The notes under the pieces: generated by a model
Told to the model about the DNA's origin: nothing
What the model saw: the letters and a program-made list of their open reading frames with translations, nothing else
Database searches by the model: none
Source of the DNA: a virus
Length of the DNA stretch: 44,377 bases
Virus record (IMG/VR): IMGVR_UViG_3300024353_000013
Coordinates: 1 to 44,377 of that record
Direction: 5' to 3' (one strand)
Shown: positions 33,700 through 40,344 of the stretch, one piece after another
Layout of the letters: the number at the start of each line of letters is the position of its first letter
Position numbering within the stretch: position 1 is the stretch's first letter
Translations under genes and position numbers: made by a program

Positions 33700-33879
33700 C
33701 TATAAAGGTAAAAGTTCATCTTTAACAAAATGTGCTGAAACTAACATCATAATAATTGCCCCACCTAAAAAAGATAAGATAATATAAATTGGGCTTTTTG
33801 TAATAATCGCTATAGCTCCTAATATATAAGCAACGAAAAAATTAAAAAAACAACACAAATAAAAATTTGCTTCACTCAT
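33700..33879 (-). CDS. Small two-helix membrane protein
   Basis: This encodes 59 residues from MSEANFYLCC; the ATG has GGGAGGTG 4 bases away, better than the GTG upstream. Two hydrophobic segments (about 6-26 and 28-48) fit a two-transmembrane protein. It is transcribed divergently from the ribbon-helix-helix regulator at 33972, whose operators lie between them. Possibly a membrane toxin or exclusion protein controlled by that regulator; no direct evidence. Confidence 0.6.
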   Translation of the reverse strand: MSEANFYLCCFFNFFVAYILGAIAIITKSPIYIILSFLGGAIIMMLVSAHFVKDELLPL

Positions 33880-33920
33880 TTGCACCTCCCTTCCCTGTTA
33901 TTATACCCCAGGTTTTTTAT

Positions 33921-33971
33921 TTGTCAAAAAAAGATTTGACAATTGTATATCTTAGTATTAGATTATACAAT
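33921..33971. promoter_or_regulatory. Double operator/promoter between divergent genes
   Basis: Two perfect 8-bp inverted repeats lie back to back: TTGTCAAA/TTTGACAA (33921-33928 and 33935-33942, 6-base spacer) and ATTGTATA/TATACAAT (33942-33949 and 33964-33971, 14-base spacer). A TTGACA (33936-33941) could be a -35 box, although no well-spaced -10 is clear. The right repeat ends 1 base before the ATG of the regulator at 33972, so binding would also block its translation start. Typical autoregulated operator for a dimeric repressor. Confidence 0.6.
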
Positions 33972-34136
33972 ATGATTAAAGAAAGAATAATTCAAAGACA
34001 TGTCCTTATCCCTGAAGGTCTCGACCAAAAGATATGTGAACTTGCCAAGAAAAGAGACATGAAGATTACTGCTATAATAAGACAAGCAATAAAAGAATTT
34101 TTAGAGATGCAAAGGATAAGAGAAAAATCTCTCTAA
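33972..34136 (+). CDS. Ribbon-helix-helix (CopG/Arc-type) repressor
   Basis: This encodes 54 residues from the ATG at 33972, directly after the operator repeats and without a strong ribosome binding site. Sequence MIKERIIQRHVLIPEGLDQKI...RDMKITAIIRQAIKEFL has the typical N-terminal beta strand and two helices of ribbon-helix-helix proteins. Dimers would insert the strand in the operator's major groove. It probably represses its own gene and the divergent membrane gene. Confidence 0.75.
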   Translation: MIKERIIQRHVLIPEGLDQKICELAKKRDMKITAIIRQAIKEFLEMQRIREKSL

Positions 34137-34178
34137 CATAAATTCGCCTTAATCGGGGCGAGGGGAAAAGGAGGGATA

Positions 34179-34511
34179 GTGCGGAGGATTTCAAAGGAAA
34201 TATTAAGAAAGATAAATCTACAACGAAAAATGATGGGAATTACACAAGCTCAATTAAGCTTAAAAATGGAAAAGAGTCCTCAATTCCTTACAAAAGTAAA
34301 ACAAGATGACCGGGATCTAAAAGTTGATGATTTTTTTAAGGCCGCGGAAGCCCTGGACATTAACCCTTGCTATTTACTTCCTGATGATATTTTAGAAAAT
34401 CTCAACAACGAAAACATAGAGGAAGCAATTAAAGTTTTAACCAACAAAGGCTACAGAATAACCTTAGAAGAAAGTGAACAAAAGAAAAGCATAGGTGATG
34501 ATAAAGGATGA
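34179..34511 (+). CDS. XRE-family helix-turn-helix regulator
   Basis: This encodes 110 residues with a GTG start and a strong GGAGGG site. Residues about 12-60 form a clear Cro/C1-type helix-turn-helix (GITQAQLSLKMEKSPQFLTKVKQDDRDLKVDDFFKAAEAL). The C-terminal 50 residues are charged, without a peptidase. Follows the ribbon-helix-helix gene closely. Probably a phage/plasmid control protein. The Xer site begins 14 bases after it. Confidence 0.75.
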   Translation: MRRISKEILRKINLQRKMMGITQAQLSLKMEKSPQFLTKVKQDDRDLKVDDFFKAAEALDINPCYLLPDDILENLNNENIEEAIKVLTNKGYRITLEESEQKKSIGDDKG

Positions 34512-34524
34512 TAAAGTGATGTTT

Positions 34525-34552
34525 GCTTCACATAATAACCGTTATGCGACAC
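34525..34552 (-). other. dif-like Xer site (28 bp), right edge of the ArdC/RadC module
   Basis: Minus strand: GTGTCGCATAA / CGGTTA / TTATGTGAAGC. The XerC arm is perfect; the XerD arm has three changes from TTATGTCAACT. It is in the same direction as 30916-30943, so recombination between the two would remove the 3.6-kb module as a circle. The cores differ at two of six positions (CGACTA, CGGTTA). Confidence 0.75.
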
Positions 34553-34603
34553 AGCTAATATCTACAGGGGGGGAATCAACTTTTTATTTAGCATTGTGTT
34601 GGA

Positions 34604-34614
34604 TTATGTCAACT
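34604..34614 (+). other. Isolated XerD half site
   Basis: TTATGTCAACT exactly equals the consensus XerD arm, in plus orientation, 52 bases right of the full site. No XerC arm precedes it at the proper distance. Its presence mirrors the extra half site beside 30916, as if an older site was split at each module edge. Confidence 0.4.
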
Positions 34615-34718
34615 TTTATCAAAAACCCCCTCAAATCCTTCATGAGAGCCCCGCATTTGGACGATCCCTGCTTAACTAATGCAGGTGTATCCATAAATCA
34701 ACTATAACGGAGGTAAAA

Positions 34719-35000
34719 ATGTCAAACGGTGGAGATGTGGCCGCAAAAGAGGCCACAAAGATGACGGCCATAACCAAGAAGATGGACTACCTTACTGAAT
34801 CATCTACAAAAAACATAAAATTATCCAGCGAGATTAGATCTAAACTTTTGGCATCTGGTGAGCTCACGGCAAAGGACGAGGCTGAAAAAACACCAAGAGA
34901 ATCCGGGCAGCTGAACAACATCATTGACCGCTTGCAAGATATCTTAAATTCAATCAACTCATCTAACGCTCACCTTGTCTCGGTAAACAAAGAGATTTGA
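34719..35000 (+). CDS. Hypothetical coiled-coil protein
   Basis: This encodes 93 residues with a strong ACGGAGGTAAAA site. Helical and polar (MTAITKKMDYLTESSTKNIKLSSEIRSKL; LNNIIDRLQDILNSINS), likely a short coiled coil. Its stop is overlapped by the next gene's TTG. It begins the block leading to the Tas-like gene. Function unknown. Confidence 0.6.
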   Translation: MSNGGDVAAKEATKMTAITKKMDYLTESSTKNIKLSSEIRSKLLASGELTAKDEAEKTPRESGQLNNIIDRLQDILNSINSSNAHLVSVNKEI

Positions 35001-35098
35001 AATTAAGAAGGCGTCTTAACTGGCCGTTGCTCATTGTCTGGCTGGCCTGGTTGTCTTTAATAATCATCCTCCTTTACCAGGCCTTTAAAAGACTATGA
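34997..35098 (+). CDS. 33-residue membrane protein
   Basis: The TTG start overlaps the previous stop (TTGA). The product is Met-Lys-Leu-Arg3-Leu-Asn-Trp-Pro followed by one transmembrane helix (LLIVWLAWLSLIIILLY) and QAFKRL, i.e. positive residues on both flanks of a single helix. Small proteins of this design often modulate membrane proteins. Kept because of the coupled start and the clear hydrophobic segment; expression is not shown. Confidence 0.5.
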   Translation: MKLRRRLNWPLLIVWLAWLSLIIILLYQAFKRL

Positions 35099-35130
35099 GC
35101 TCGGCCTTAATTTTAAACGGAGGTGAAACA

Positions 35131-35367
35131 ATGAACGATGAAAGCACAGGCAGTCCCGAAGAAAGATCTGATGAAGAGATTTCTTCACAACCTTCAGAAA
35201 AGCCTACGATCCGGAAGTGGGTGAGTGTCAACATAAAGCTGGTTGATGGTCATTACCTGGCCACCTTTAACCATGACGCTCCAAGGATCTTTCACAACAT
35301 GCAGCAGCTTTTGATGGCTATTGAGGTTGAGTCTTCTAAGCTGGGGCCATGGGCCCCACAAACCTGA
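35131..35367 (+). CDS. Hypothetical protein upstream of the Tas-like gene
   Basis: This encodes 78 residues from MNDESTGSPEERSDEE, chosen because ACGGAGGTGAAACA precedes this ATG; a longer frame from 35095 lacks a site. Acidic N-terminus, then beta-like WVSVNIKLVDGHYLATFNHDAP and a helix (MQQLLMAIEVESSKLG). No nuclease or RNA-binding motif. A possible partner of the downstream locus by position only. Confidence 0.55.
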   Translation: MNDESTGSPEERSDEEISSQPSEKPTIRKWVSVNIKLVDGHYLATFNHDAPRIFHNMQQLLMAIEVESSKLGPWAPQT

Positions 35368-35414
35368 GCTAGACCTGATGGTTGCTAGGGTAAGCTAGCT
35401 ATAGATCTTTGGTA

Positions 35415-35433
35415 GGACTGTTGATGGCAGTCC
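35415..35433 (+). promoter_or_regulatory. Leader hairpin before the Tas-like gene
   Basis: GGACTG (35415-35420) and CAGTCC (35428-35433) form a perfect 6-bp stem with loop TTGATGG, 110 bases before the start codon. It adds to a long (158-base) structured untranslated leader. Confidence 0.35.
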
Positions 35434-35481
35434 AGGATTTAAAGCTCGAACAATCTCTTTTTGTTCCAACTATCCCATTTC

Positions 35482-35520
35482 GGGGGGAAGGGCGCAACCC
35501 CCTCCCCTTTTTAAAGGAGG
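35482..35520 (+). terminator. Terminator-like hairpin that can mask the Tas-gene ribosome binding site
   Basis: GGGGGGAAGGG (35482-35492), a 5-base loop and CCCCCTCCCC (35498-35507), then TTTTT (35508-35512), form an intrinsic terminator. The CCTCC at 35501-35505 is also complementary to the binding site GGAGG (35516-35520), 5 bases before the ATG. The two pairings exclude each other. It looks like a transcription/translation switch that keeps the guide-RNA locus low unless induced or read through. Confidence 0.6.
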
Positions 35521-35525
35521 AAAAC

Positions 35526-36299
35526 ATGATTAACGAACAAGCGTATTTTGCGGCTACAACATTGCAGTTTATACAAAAAGCTCGAGTGGCCGCACAGGTA
35601 AGAGAAACGCATCTTGAGAAAAACGGGAAGAGCTGCGAATTGACAAAGCAGGTCGTGGAGAGAGCGGGGAAATTCGAGGAATGGCTGAACGATGAAATCG
35701 GGAAATACGTGAGGGAGCATCCCGCCTACGACTGGTTCAGTAAGGTGAAAGGGGTCGGCAACCTGAACATAGGCAAGGTGCTGAGCCTGATTGACATCGA
35801 ACGGGCGACGATGGTGAGCAAACTCTGGCGCTATGCTGGGATCGGGGTGGTGGACGGAAAGGCGGAGCGGCAACAAAAAGGAAAGAAACTCCACTACAAC
35901 AAGATGCTGAAATCCATGTGCTGGAGGTTGGGAAAGAGCCTGATCAGGGCAAAAGGAGAATATTACAAATATTATCAAGAGAAAAAAAGGGAATACGAAA
36001 GAAGATTCAGGGAGGAGGGAAAAGAGATAATATCGGCAACGAAGCTTCCAAAGGATAAGCGAGGACTCAAAACGGAAACAGATGAGTTTTTTGCCCTGGG
36101 ACATTTAGACATGATGGCCATGAGGAAAATGATCAAACTTTTCCTCTCGCATTTATGGTTGATATGGAGAAAGGCCGAGGGGCTTTCCATCACCGCACCG
36201 TATGTCCATGCTATAAAGGGACACAGCGATTACAGGCCACCGGAAGATTTTATGGAACCGGTGACTGAAGAAAAGAAGCAGGTTGAAGCACAGCTATGA
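35526..36299 (+). CDS. Tas-like (TIGR-associated) protein with Nop/IS110-C-terminal-like domain, no nuclease
   Basis: This encodes 257 residues. AAAGGAGG lies 5 bases from the ATG. The N-terminal ~65 residues are helical. From about 68, FSKVKGVGNLNIGKVLSLIDIERATMVSKLWRYAGIG (71-107) is a helix-hairpin-helix followed by KKLHYNKMLKSMCWRLG (120-136), the signature of the C-terminal half of IS110-family transposases, which is related to the Nop domain of Tas proteins. GHLDMMAMRKMIKLFLSHLW (192-211) completes it. The N-terminal RuvC-like catalytic domain of IS110 is absent and no HNH is seen, so it should bind RNA and DNA without cutting. Its stop codon lies in the first repeat of the array. Confidence 0.85.
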   Translation: MINEQAYFAATTLQFIQKARVAAQVRETHLEKNGKSCELTKQVVERAGKFEEWLNDEIGKYVREHPAYDWFSKVKGVGNLNIGKVLSLIDIERATMVSKLWRYAGIGVVDGKAERQQKGKKLHYNKMLKSMCWRLGKSLIRAKGEYYKYYQEKKREYERRFREEGKEIISATKLPKDKRGLKTETDEFFALGHLDMMAMRKMIKLFLSHLWLIWRKAEGLSITAPYVHAIKGHSDYRPPEDFMEPVTEEKKQVEAQL

Positions 36300-37018
36300 T
36301 GAATGAGAAATCCACTCTGTCAAAGCGAGCCAAAACATTTGAGAAACCCTCTGTTAAGGAGCGAGCTATTTCTAATAAGTAATCCATAAAACATAAGCGA
36401 GCTAAAATGAATAAGGAATCCAATTAAAATGAGCGAGCTGATATAAAGGAGAAATCCACGAAAGAAAAGCGAGCCAAATGATGAGAGAAATCCACTCACT
36501 AAGAGCGAGCTATGATCGGAAAGAAACCCATGCGTCCAGAGCGAGCCAACGTTTTAACGAAACCCATCCATTGGAAGCGAGCCGGAATAAATGAGTAATC
36601 CAAACAGGAATAGCGAGTCAGATGATCAGAGGAATCCGCAACTTGTAAGCGAGCTATGTATATTGAGAAATCCAGAACTATTGAGCGAGCTACAAATAAT
36701 GAGAAATCCATTGACCGGGAAGCGAGCCAAATTTTTTGAGAAATCCATGCTCTATGAGCGAGCCTTATATATTGTGAAAACCATAAGTGATAAGCGAGCT
36801 ACTGGAGCGAAGAAACCCAGGATTCCAAAGCGAGCCATGTTCAGGAAGTAACCCGACATGTCTGAGCGAGCTTCATAAAGAAAGTAATCCACACGTTATG
36901 AGCGAGCTAAGATTGGTAAGAAATCCACGGAAATAAAGCGAGCCATTGACAATGAGAAATCCAAAGTTTTTGAGCGAGCCATGATTAAGAAGGAAACCAA
37001 GTAGTTGGAGCGTTGAGC
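36287..37018 (+). repeat. TIGR array: 20 units of paired repeats with two spacers each
   Basis: Period 36 bp (one unit of 37). Each unit: edge-type repeat AGCGAGCYA (9) - spacer A (8) - loop-type repeat RAGWAAYCCA (10) - spacer B (9). Edge repeats start at 36324, 36360, 36396 and so on at 36-bp steps to 36684, then 36721 to 36973. A degenerate first copy (AGCACAGCTA, 36287-36296) overlaps the end of the Tas gene and a broken last copy (AGCGTTGAGC) lies at 37009. All 40 spacers differ; examples: A/B of unit 11 from 36648, TGTATATT/GAACTATTG; of the unit from 36721, AATTTTTT/TGCTCTATG. Stop codons fall in spacers in every frame, so it is not protein. Conserved boxes with variable spacers at fixed spacing match tigRNA precursors of 36 nt. 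Array direction agrees with the Tas gene. Confidence 0.88.
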
Positions 37019-37132
37019 TTAGGCAAGGTAAGCCAATTTTAAACATGAGAGTACAAGACGAGACAACAACTTTTATCAAAGGCAAGAAGGTTCGTAGATT
37101 TTATACGGGAAAAATAAGGGAAAGGAGAAAAG

Positions 37133-37762
37133 ATGATAGAAGAAGGTCAAATAAAAAAATTAGAAATAACAGCCGCTAGCTTCCCGGCCCGGGCAAGCTT
37201 CATCATTGTTAATAGCCAGGCAACGCTGGATCGGGCCAACGAATTCATGAAGGCCGTAAAAACTTACATAAAGGCAATAGCTGACTTGATGGATCCCGCA
37301 ATAGAAAAAGGCAAGGCGGCCGTTGCTGAAAACGTATCAATAAAAAAGAGGCTTCAGGGCCCGGCAAAAGAAGCGGAGGGAATAGTCAAGCCGGTGATCA
37401 CGATATACCTAGCAGAGCAAGACGACCTAAGAAGAAGGGCCAAGGAAGAAATAGCCCAAGCGATAGAGAAGAAGTTTGAAAAGGCAAGGGAAATTGAAAG
37501 GCTGGGCGATAAGGAAAAGGCTGAGGAGATAAGGAAAAAGGAAACGGCCGTAGCTGAGGTCCTACCACCACCGGTCAAGACTGCCGGGACGCACCTGACA
37601 AAATATTGGACTTGGGAAGAAGAAGATCCAGATAAGATCCCCAGGAAATATTACATTCTTGATAGGCTTGAAATAAACAGGATAGTAAGAGAGCAAAAAG
37701 GAAAAACAAACATTCCTGGAATAAGAGTCTTCCAGAGATCATCATCATCAACAAGGATTTAA
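37133..37762 (+). CDS. Hypothetical recombination-operon protein
   Basis: This encodes 209 residues with an AGGAG site. Long helix regions (about 35-75 and 115-150, RRRAKEEIAQAIEKKFEKAREIERLG) then a C-terminal domain with WTWEEEDPDKIPRKYYILDRLEINRIVREQKGK (near 165-195). This C-terminal pattern is familiar from a phage protein family found just before RecT or other recombinases. The helical part may bind host nuclease or DNA; role unproven. Confidence 0.6.
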   Translation: MIEEGQIKKLEITAASFPARASFIIVNSQATLDRANEFMKAVKTYIKAIADLMDPAIEKGKAAVAENVSIKKRLQGPAKEAEGIVKPVITIYLAEQDDLRRRAKEEIAQAIEKKFEKAREIERLGDKEKAEEIRKKETAVAEVLPPPVKTAGTHLTKYWTWEEEDPDKIPRKYYILDRLEINRIVREQKGKTNIPGIRVFQRSSSSTRI

Positions 37763-37775
37763 AGGGAGGCAAGCT

Positions 37776-37970
37776 ATGGAAAAATATGATGGATGGGTAG
37801 TTAAAAGCTCCCATGGAAGAAACCCCTGGCTTCTTTTGTGGAGCTTCGGAAAGACAAGAAAAGAAGTCATAGAGAATTTTGAAGAGGCATGGGAGGGAGA
37901 GCGTTGGAAAAAACATAGAAGGGCAGGATTTTATAAAATAGTCAAAGTAAAATTTGTGGAGGTGGCATAA
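37776..37970 (+). CDS. Small hypothetical protein
   Basis: This encodes 64 residues with a GGGAGGCAAGCT site. Sequence YDGWVVKSSHGRNPWLLLWSFGKTRKEVIENFE suggests a small alpha/beta protein, seen as an accessory in phage recombination operons. The stop overlaps the next ATG (ATAATG). Function unknown. Confidence 0.55.
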   Translation: MEKYDGWVVKSSHGRNPWLLLWSFGKTRKEVIENFEEAWEGERWKKHRRAGFYKIVKVKFVEVA

Positions 37971-39064
37971 TGCCAGCAATAAAAAAACCAGCAAAAAACC
38001 CAGAAAAAAAGGCAGCACCAAGGAAGAAGCCAAAGGAAAAAGAAGAAGTATTAGAGGGCGTACTGGTTGAGGAACCAAAGGCTGAGGAGAAAGTTCCGGA
38101 AACAAAGATAGTCAAGGTTATGCCAGACTATGAGCAATTGATGAACCTATCTGATGTCTTCAGCAAGGCAGGCCTCTTCCCGGGAATAGAAAATCAATAC
38201 CAGGCTGCTGCCGTGATTCAGCTGGGCCAGGAAATAGATCTCCCACCGATGACCGCACTAAGGACGGTATTCGTGATCCCCAGCAAAAGAGGATCCACCT
38301 TGTGCATAAAAAGCGAAGCTCTCTTGGCCCTGGCAATCAAGAAGGGAGTTCATATGGAGGTTCTTTCAAAGACCAACAAAGGTTGCAAGTTAAGGTTTTC
38401 CCGGAAAGGACAGAAGGAGCACATTGAAGAGTTCAATGAAGAAGATGCAAAAAGGGCAGGGTGCCTAACGCATGACAACTGGATGAAGCATCCAACAAAT
38501 ATGTATTTATGGAGGTGCGTGAAAAACGGCCTGCAGGTTTTCGATGCTCGTCTTTCCCTTGGACTTTCAACTGTAGAGGAAATGCAAGACGAAGGCCTTG
38601 TTGATATTATCCAGCCTCCAGTTGAAAAAGAAGAGAAGCCTCCGGAACCTGAAGAGGAAAAGAAGGCACAGGTATCGTTTACTAAATCCAAAGAGCAGCC
38701 GGCCGCTGAACCCGCAAAAGAAGAGAAGCCTCCGGAACCCCCAGCGCCACCACTAGAAGAAAATGAAGCAAGACAAAAAGAGCTCGTTGTTGAAGATATA
38801 AAAGAATACCTCAAAGCCGGAGGGATTGACAGGAAGCTATTCAAGAAATGGTTGGGTGAGGAGCTGCAGCCTAGTAAGCCTGACAGGGAATTTGTCGGCC
38901 TGAAATTTAACAACTGGTCTTTTACTGAGGGCAAACTTGATGACCTAAAGCTAATAAAAGATAACATGGAATGGGCTGTTGAGAAATACTTGGAATCAGA
39001 AATATTCAAAGCGGAAGCCAATAAAGAGGCACCTGACGAACCAAAGACGGAAGATCCTTTATGA
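37970..39064 (+). CDS. recT: RecT-family single-strand annealing protein
   Basis: This encodes 364 residues. After a Lys/Glu/Pro-rich N-terminal extension (1-45), the core reads LSDVFSKAGLFPGIENQYQAAAVIQLGQEIDLPPMTALRTVFVI...SEALLALAIKKG (about 55-125), RKGQKEHIEEFNEEDAKRAG and NWMKHPTNMYLWRCVKNGLQVFDARLS, the pattern of RecT proteins. A second Pro/Glu/Lys-rich linker leads to a C-terminal domain near 260-350. It anneals single strands made by the exonuclease encoded next. Its stop overlaps the exonuclease start. Confidence 0.88.
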   Translation: MPAIKKPAKNPEKKAAPRKKPKEKEEVLEGVLVEEPKAEEKVPETKIVKVMPDYEQLMNLSDVFSKAGLFPGIENQYQAAAVIQLGQEIDLPPMTALRTVFVIPSKRGSTLCIKSEALLALAIKKGVHMEVLSKTNKGCKLRFSRKGQKEHIEEFNEEDAKRAGCLTHDNWMKHPTNMYLWRCVKNGLQVFDARLSLGLSTVEEMQDEGLVDIIQPPVEKEEKPPEPEEEKKAQVSFTKSKEQPAAEPAKEEKPPEPPAPPLEENEARQKELVVEDIKEYLKAGGIDRKLFKKWLGEELQPSKPDREFVGLKFNNWSFTEGKLDDLKLIKDNMEWAVEKYLESEIFKAEANKEAPDEPKTEDPL

Positions 39065-39834
39065 CAAAAGCCCTGCCTCATGTCACGCAAATTATCGGCC
39101 AGCTAAGCAAGCCTCAATTGATCCCCTGGGCTACCCGTCTGGGTGTTGAATTCATGCAGGGCAAAACAATTGAAGTTGTTGGTGCCAGCGTAACCAGGCT
39201 ATTACAAGAAATCGAAGATATGACGCTGGTAAAAAGTGAGATGATGACAGGGAAGTTAAAAAACATTATAGCTGAGGTCAATAAAAATTTCGGCGGTGAT
39301 GCAAGTGAGATAACGCAGGAAGCCAAGGCCCAGCACACAAAAGTAAAAGATGCGGCCAGTGATCGGGGAAAGAGAGCTCATGCCGCAATCGAAAGCTTCC
39401 TTGGTGCCGCAGATGGCGCCCAGATAGACGTTGATGAAGACGTAGCAAAGCCTTTTAAGAAATTCATCGACTGGTGGATCTTCAATGATGTTGAGGTGGT
39501 TGAGGTTGAATGTCCTGTATGGAGCGATGAAGGCGGGGGATATAAGGGAAGGTTTGATCTTGCAGCTACGCTAGGAAAAGAAGGTAAGGAGATCTTGTAC
39601 CTGATTGATTTTAAGTTCACGCCCAGGCTATACGATGACGTAAGGATGCAACTGGCAGCCTACTTCTATGGTTGGAAACAAAGGACAAAACATATTCCGG
39701 AAAGGGCCGCTGCTTTGCGGCTAGACTTTACTGATGGGCCAGAGGAGTTTGCCGTGATCCTGGAATCCGAGCTTTATCGTGAATACCAGAAATTTCTAAG
39801 GCTCGTCGAATTCTGGCATTTAGCTAACGCTTAA
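39061..39834 (+). CDS. PD-(D/E)XK exonuclease (RecB/Cas4-like), RecT partner
   Basis: This encodes 257 residues, overlapping the RecT stop (ATGA). Motifs in order: RGKRAHAAIE with H107, GRFDLAA with D166, LIDFKF with D183-x-K185 and QLAAYFYGW (Q197), the classic nuclease layout of phage lambda-exonuclease-like or RecB-type partners. It resects double-strand ends to give 3' single strands for RecT. Confidence 0.85.
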   Translation: MTKALPHVTQIIGQLSKPQLIPWATRLGVEFMQGKTIEVVGASVTRLLQEIEDMTLVKSEMMTGKLKNIIAEVNKNFGGDASEITQEAKAQHTKVKDAASDRGKRAHAAIESFLGAADGAQIDVDEDVAKPFKKFIDWWIFNDVEVVEVECPVWSDEGGGYKGRFDLAATLGKEGKEILYLIDFKFTPRLYDDVRMQLAAYFYGWKQRTKHIPERAAALRLDFTDGPEEFAVILESELYREYQKFLRLVEFWHLANA

Positions 39835-39835
39835 A

Positions 39836-40261
39836 ATGGCAAATCTTAGATCAGCAAACATTGTTATTTTTATTGGACATCTCTCTACTGATATCAAGTT
39901 CAAGTTGGTTAAATCAAAAAGAAAAGGGAAAGAAAAGGAGGATACGATAGGTATGGCAAGCTTTAATTTGGCTACAAATGAGACTTTCGGACCAGAAGAT
40001 AAGCGCGTGGAATTTCATCGCATCGTTGTATGGGGCAAGAGAGCAAGTTATTGTGATAAATACCTAAAAAAGGGAAGCTTTCTACATATCATGGGAAAAT
40101 TAAGACATCGTTCTTTTCAAGCAGCTGGTGGAATAAGGCAATGGATTACTGAGGTCCATGCTGAAGATGTTACGTTTTTAGGTAAGAAAGAAGATCTTCC
40201 TGATATTCCCAAAGAGGAAGGGCCCACACCAGAAATCCAGGGAAGAAGTGATCCATTTTAG
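39836..40261 (+). CDS. ssb: Single-stranded DNA-binding protein (SSB)
   Basis: This encodes 141 residues. OB fold features: N-terminal NIVIFIGHLSTDIKFKLV, then SFNLATNE, VEFHRIVVWGKRASYCDKYLKKGSFLHIMGKL and the strand WITEVHAEDVTFLG. The short C-terminal tail ends GRSDPF, close to the DDIPF-type tip that recruits partners in bacterial SSBs. It starts 1 base after the exonuclease stop. Confidence 0.9.
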   Translation: MANLRSANIVIFIGHLSTDIKFKLVKSKRKGKEKEDTIGMASFNLATNETFGPEDKRVEFHRIVVWGKRASYCDKYLKKGSFLHIMGKLRHRSFQAAGGIRQWITEVHAEDVTFLGKKEDLPDIPKEEGPTPEIQGRSDPF

Positions 40262-40344
40262 GGGTAGTGGGAGATGGGCTTTTGCTTTCACCTCTAGTTC
40301 ACCCTGCTATCCCTTTTATTAACTTACTCTAAAGGAAAACATGA

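Noticed and set aside
34495-34707. 70-codon frame across the Xer site at 34525
   Set aside because: It spans the site and half site, has no clear ribosome binding site and looks like chance.
35526-36299. Calling the gene an ordinary IS110 transposase
   Set aside because: The N-terminal catalytic DEDD RuvC-like domain is missing, no insertion sequence ends are visible, and the array adjoins it.
36591-36851. An 86-codon open frame inside the repeat array
   Set aside because: It arises because 36 is a multiple of 3 and repeats are stop-free; spacers elsewhere bring stops in all frames and there is no ribosome binding site.
36287-37018. Reading the array as CRISPR
   Set aside because: Repeats are only 9-10 nt, two kinds alternate, spacers are 8-10 nt, and no Cas gene is present.
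36287-37018. Reading the array as DnaA boxes or plasmid iterons
   Set aside because: The boxes resemble TTATCCACA only weakly (AATCC core), and iterons do not usually alternate two motifs with fully variable spacers at fixed length. ParB or initiator binding is still a possible alternative but less likely next to a Tas-like protein.
37046-37180. 44-codon frame (MRVQDETTTFIKGKKVRRF...) after the array
   Set aside because: No ribosome binding site, and it overlaps the well-supported start at 37133.
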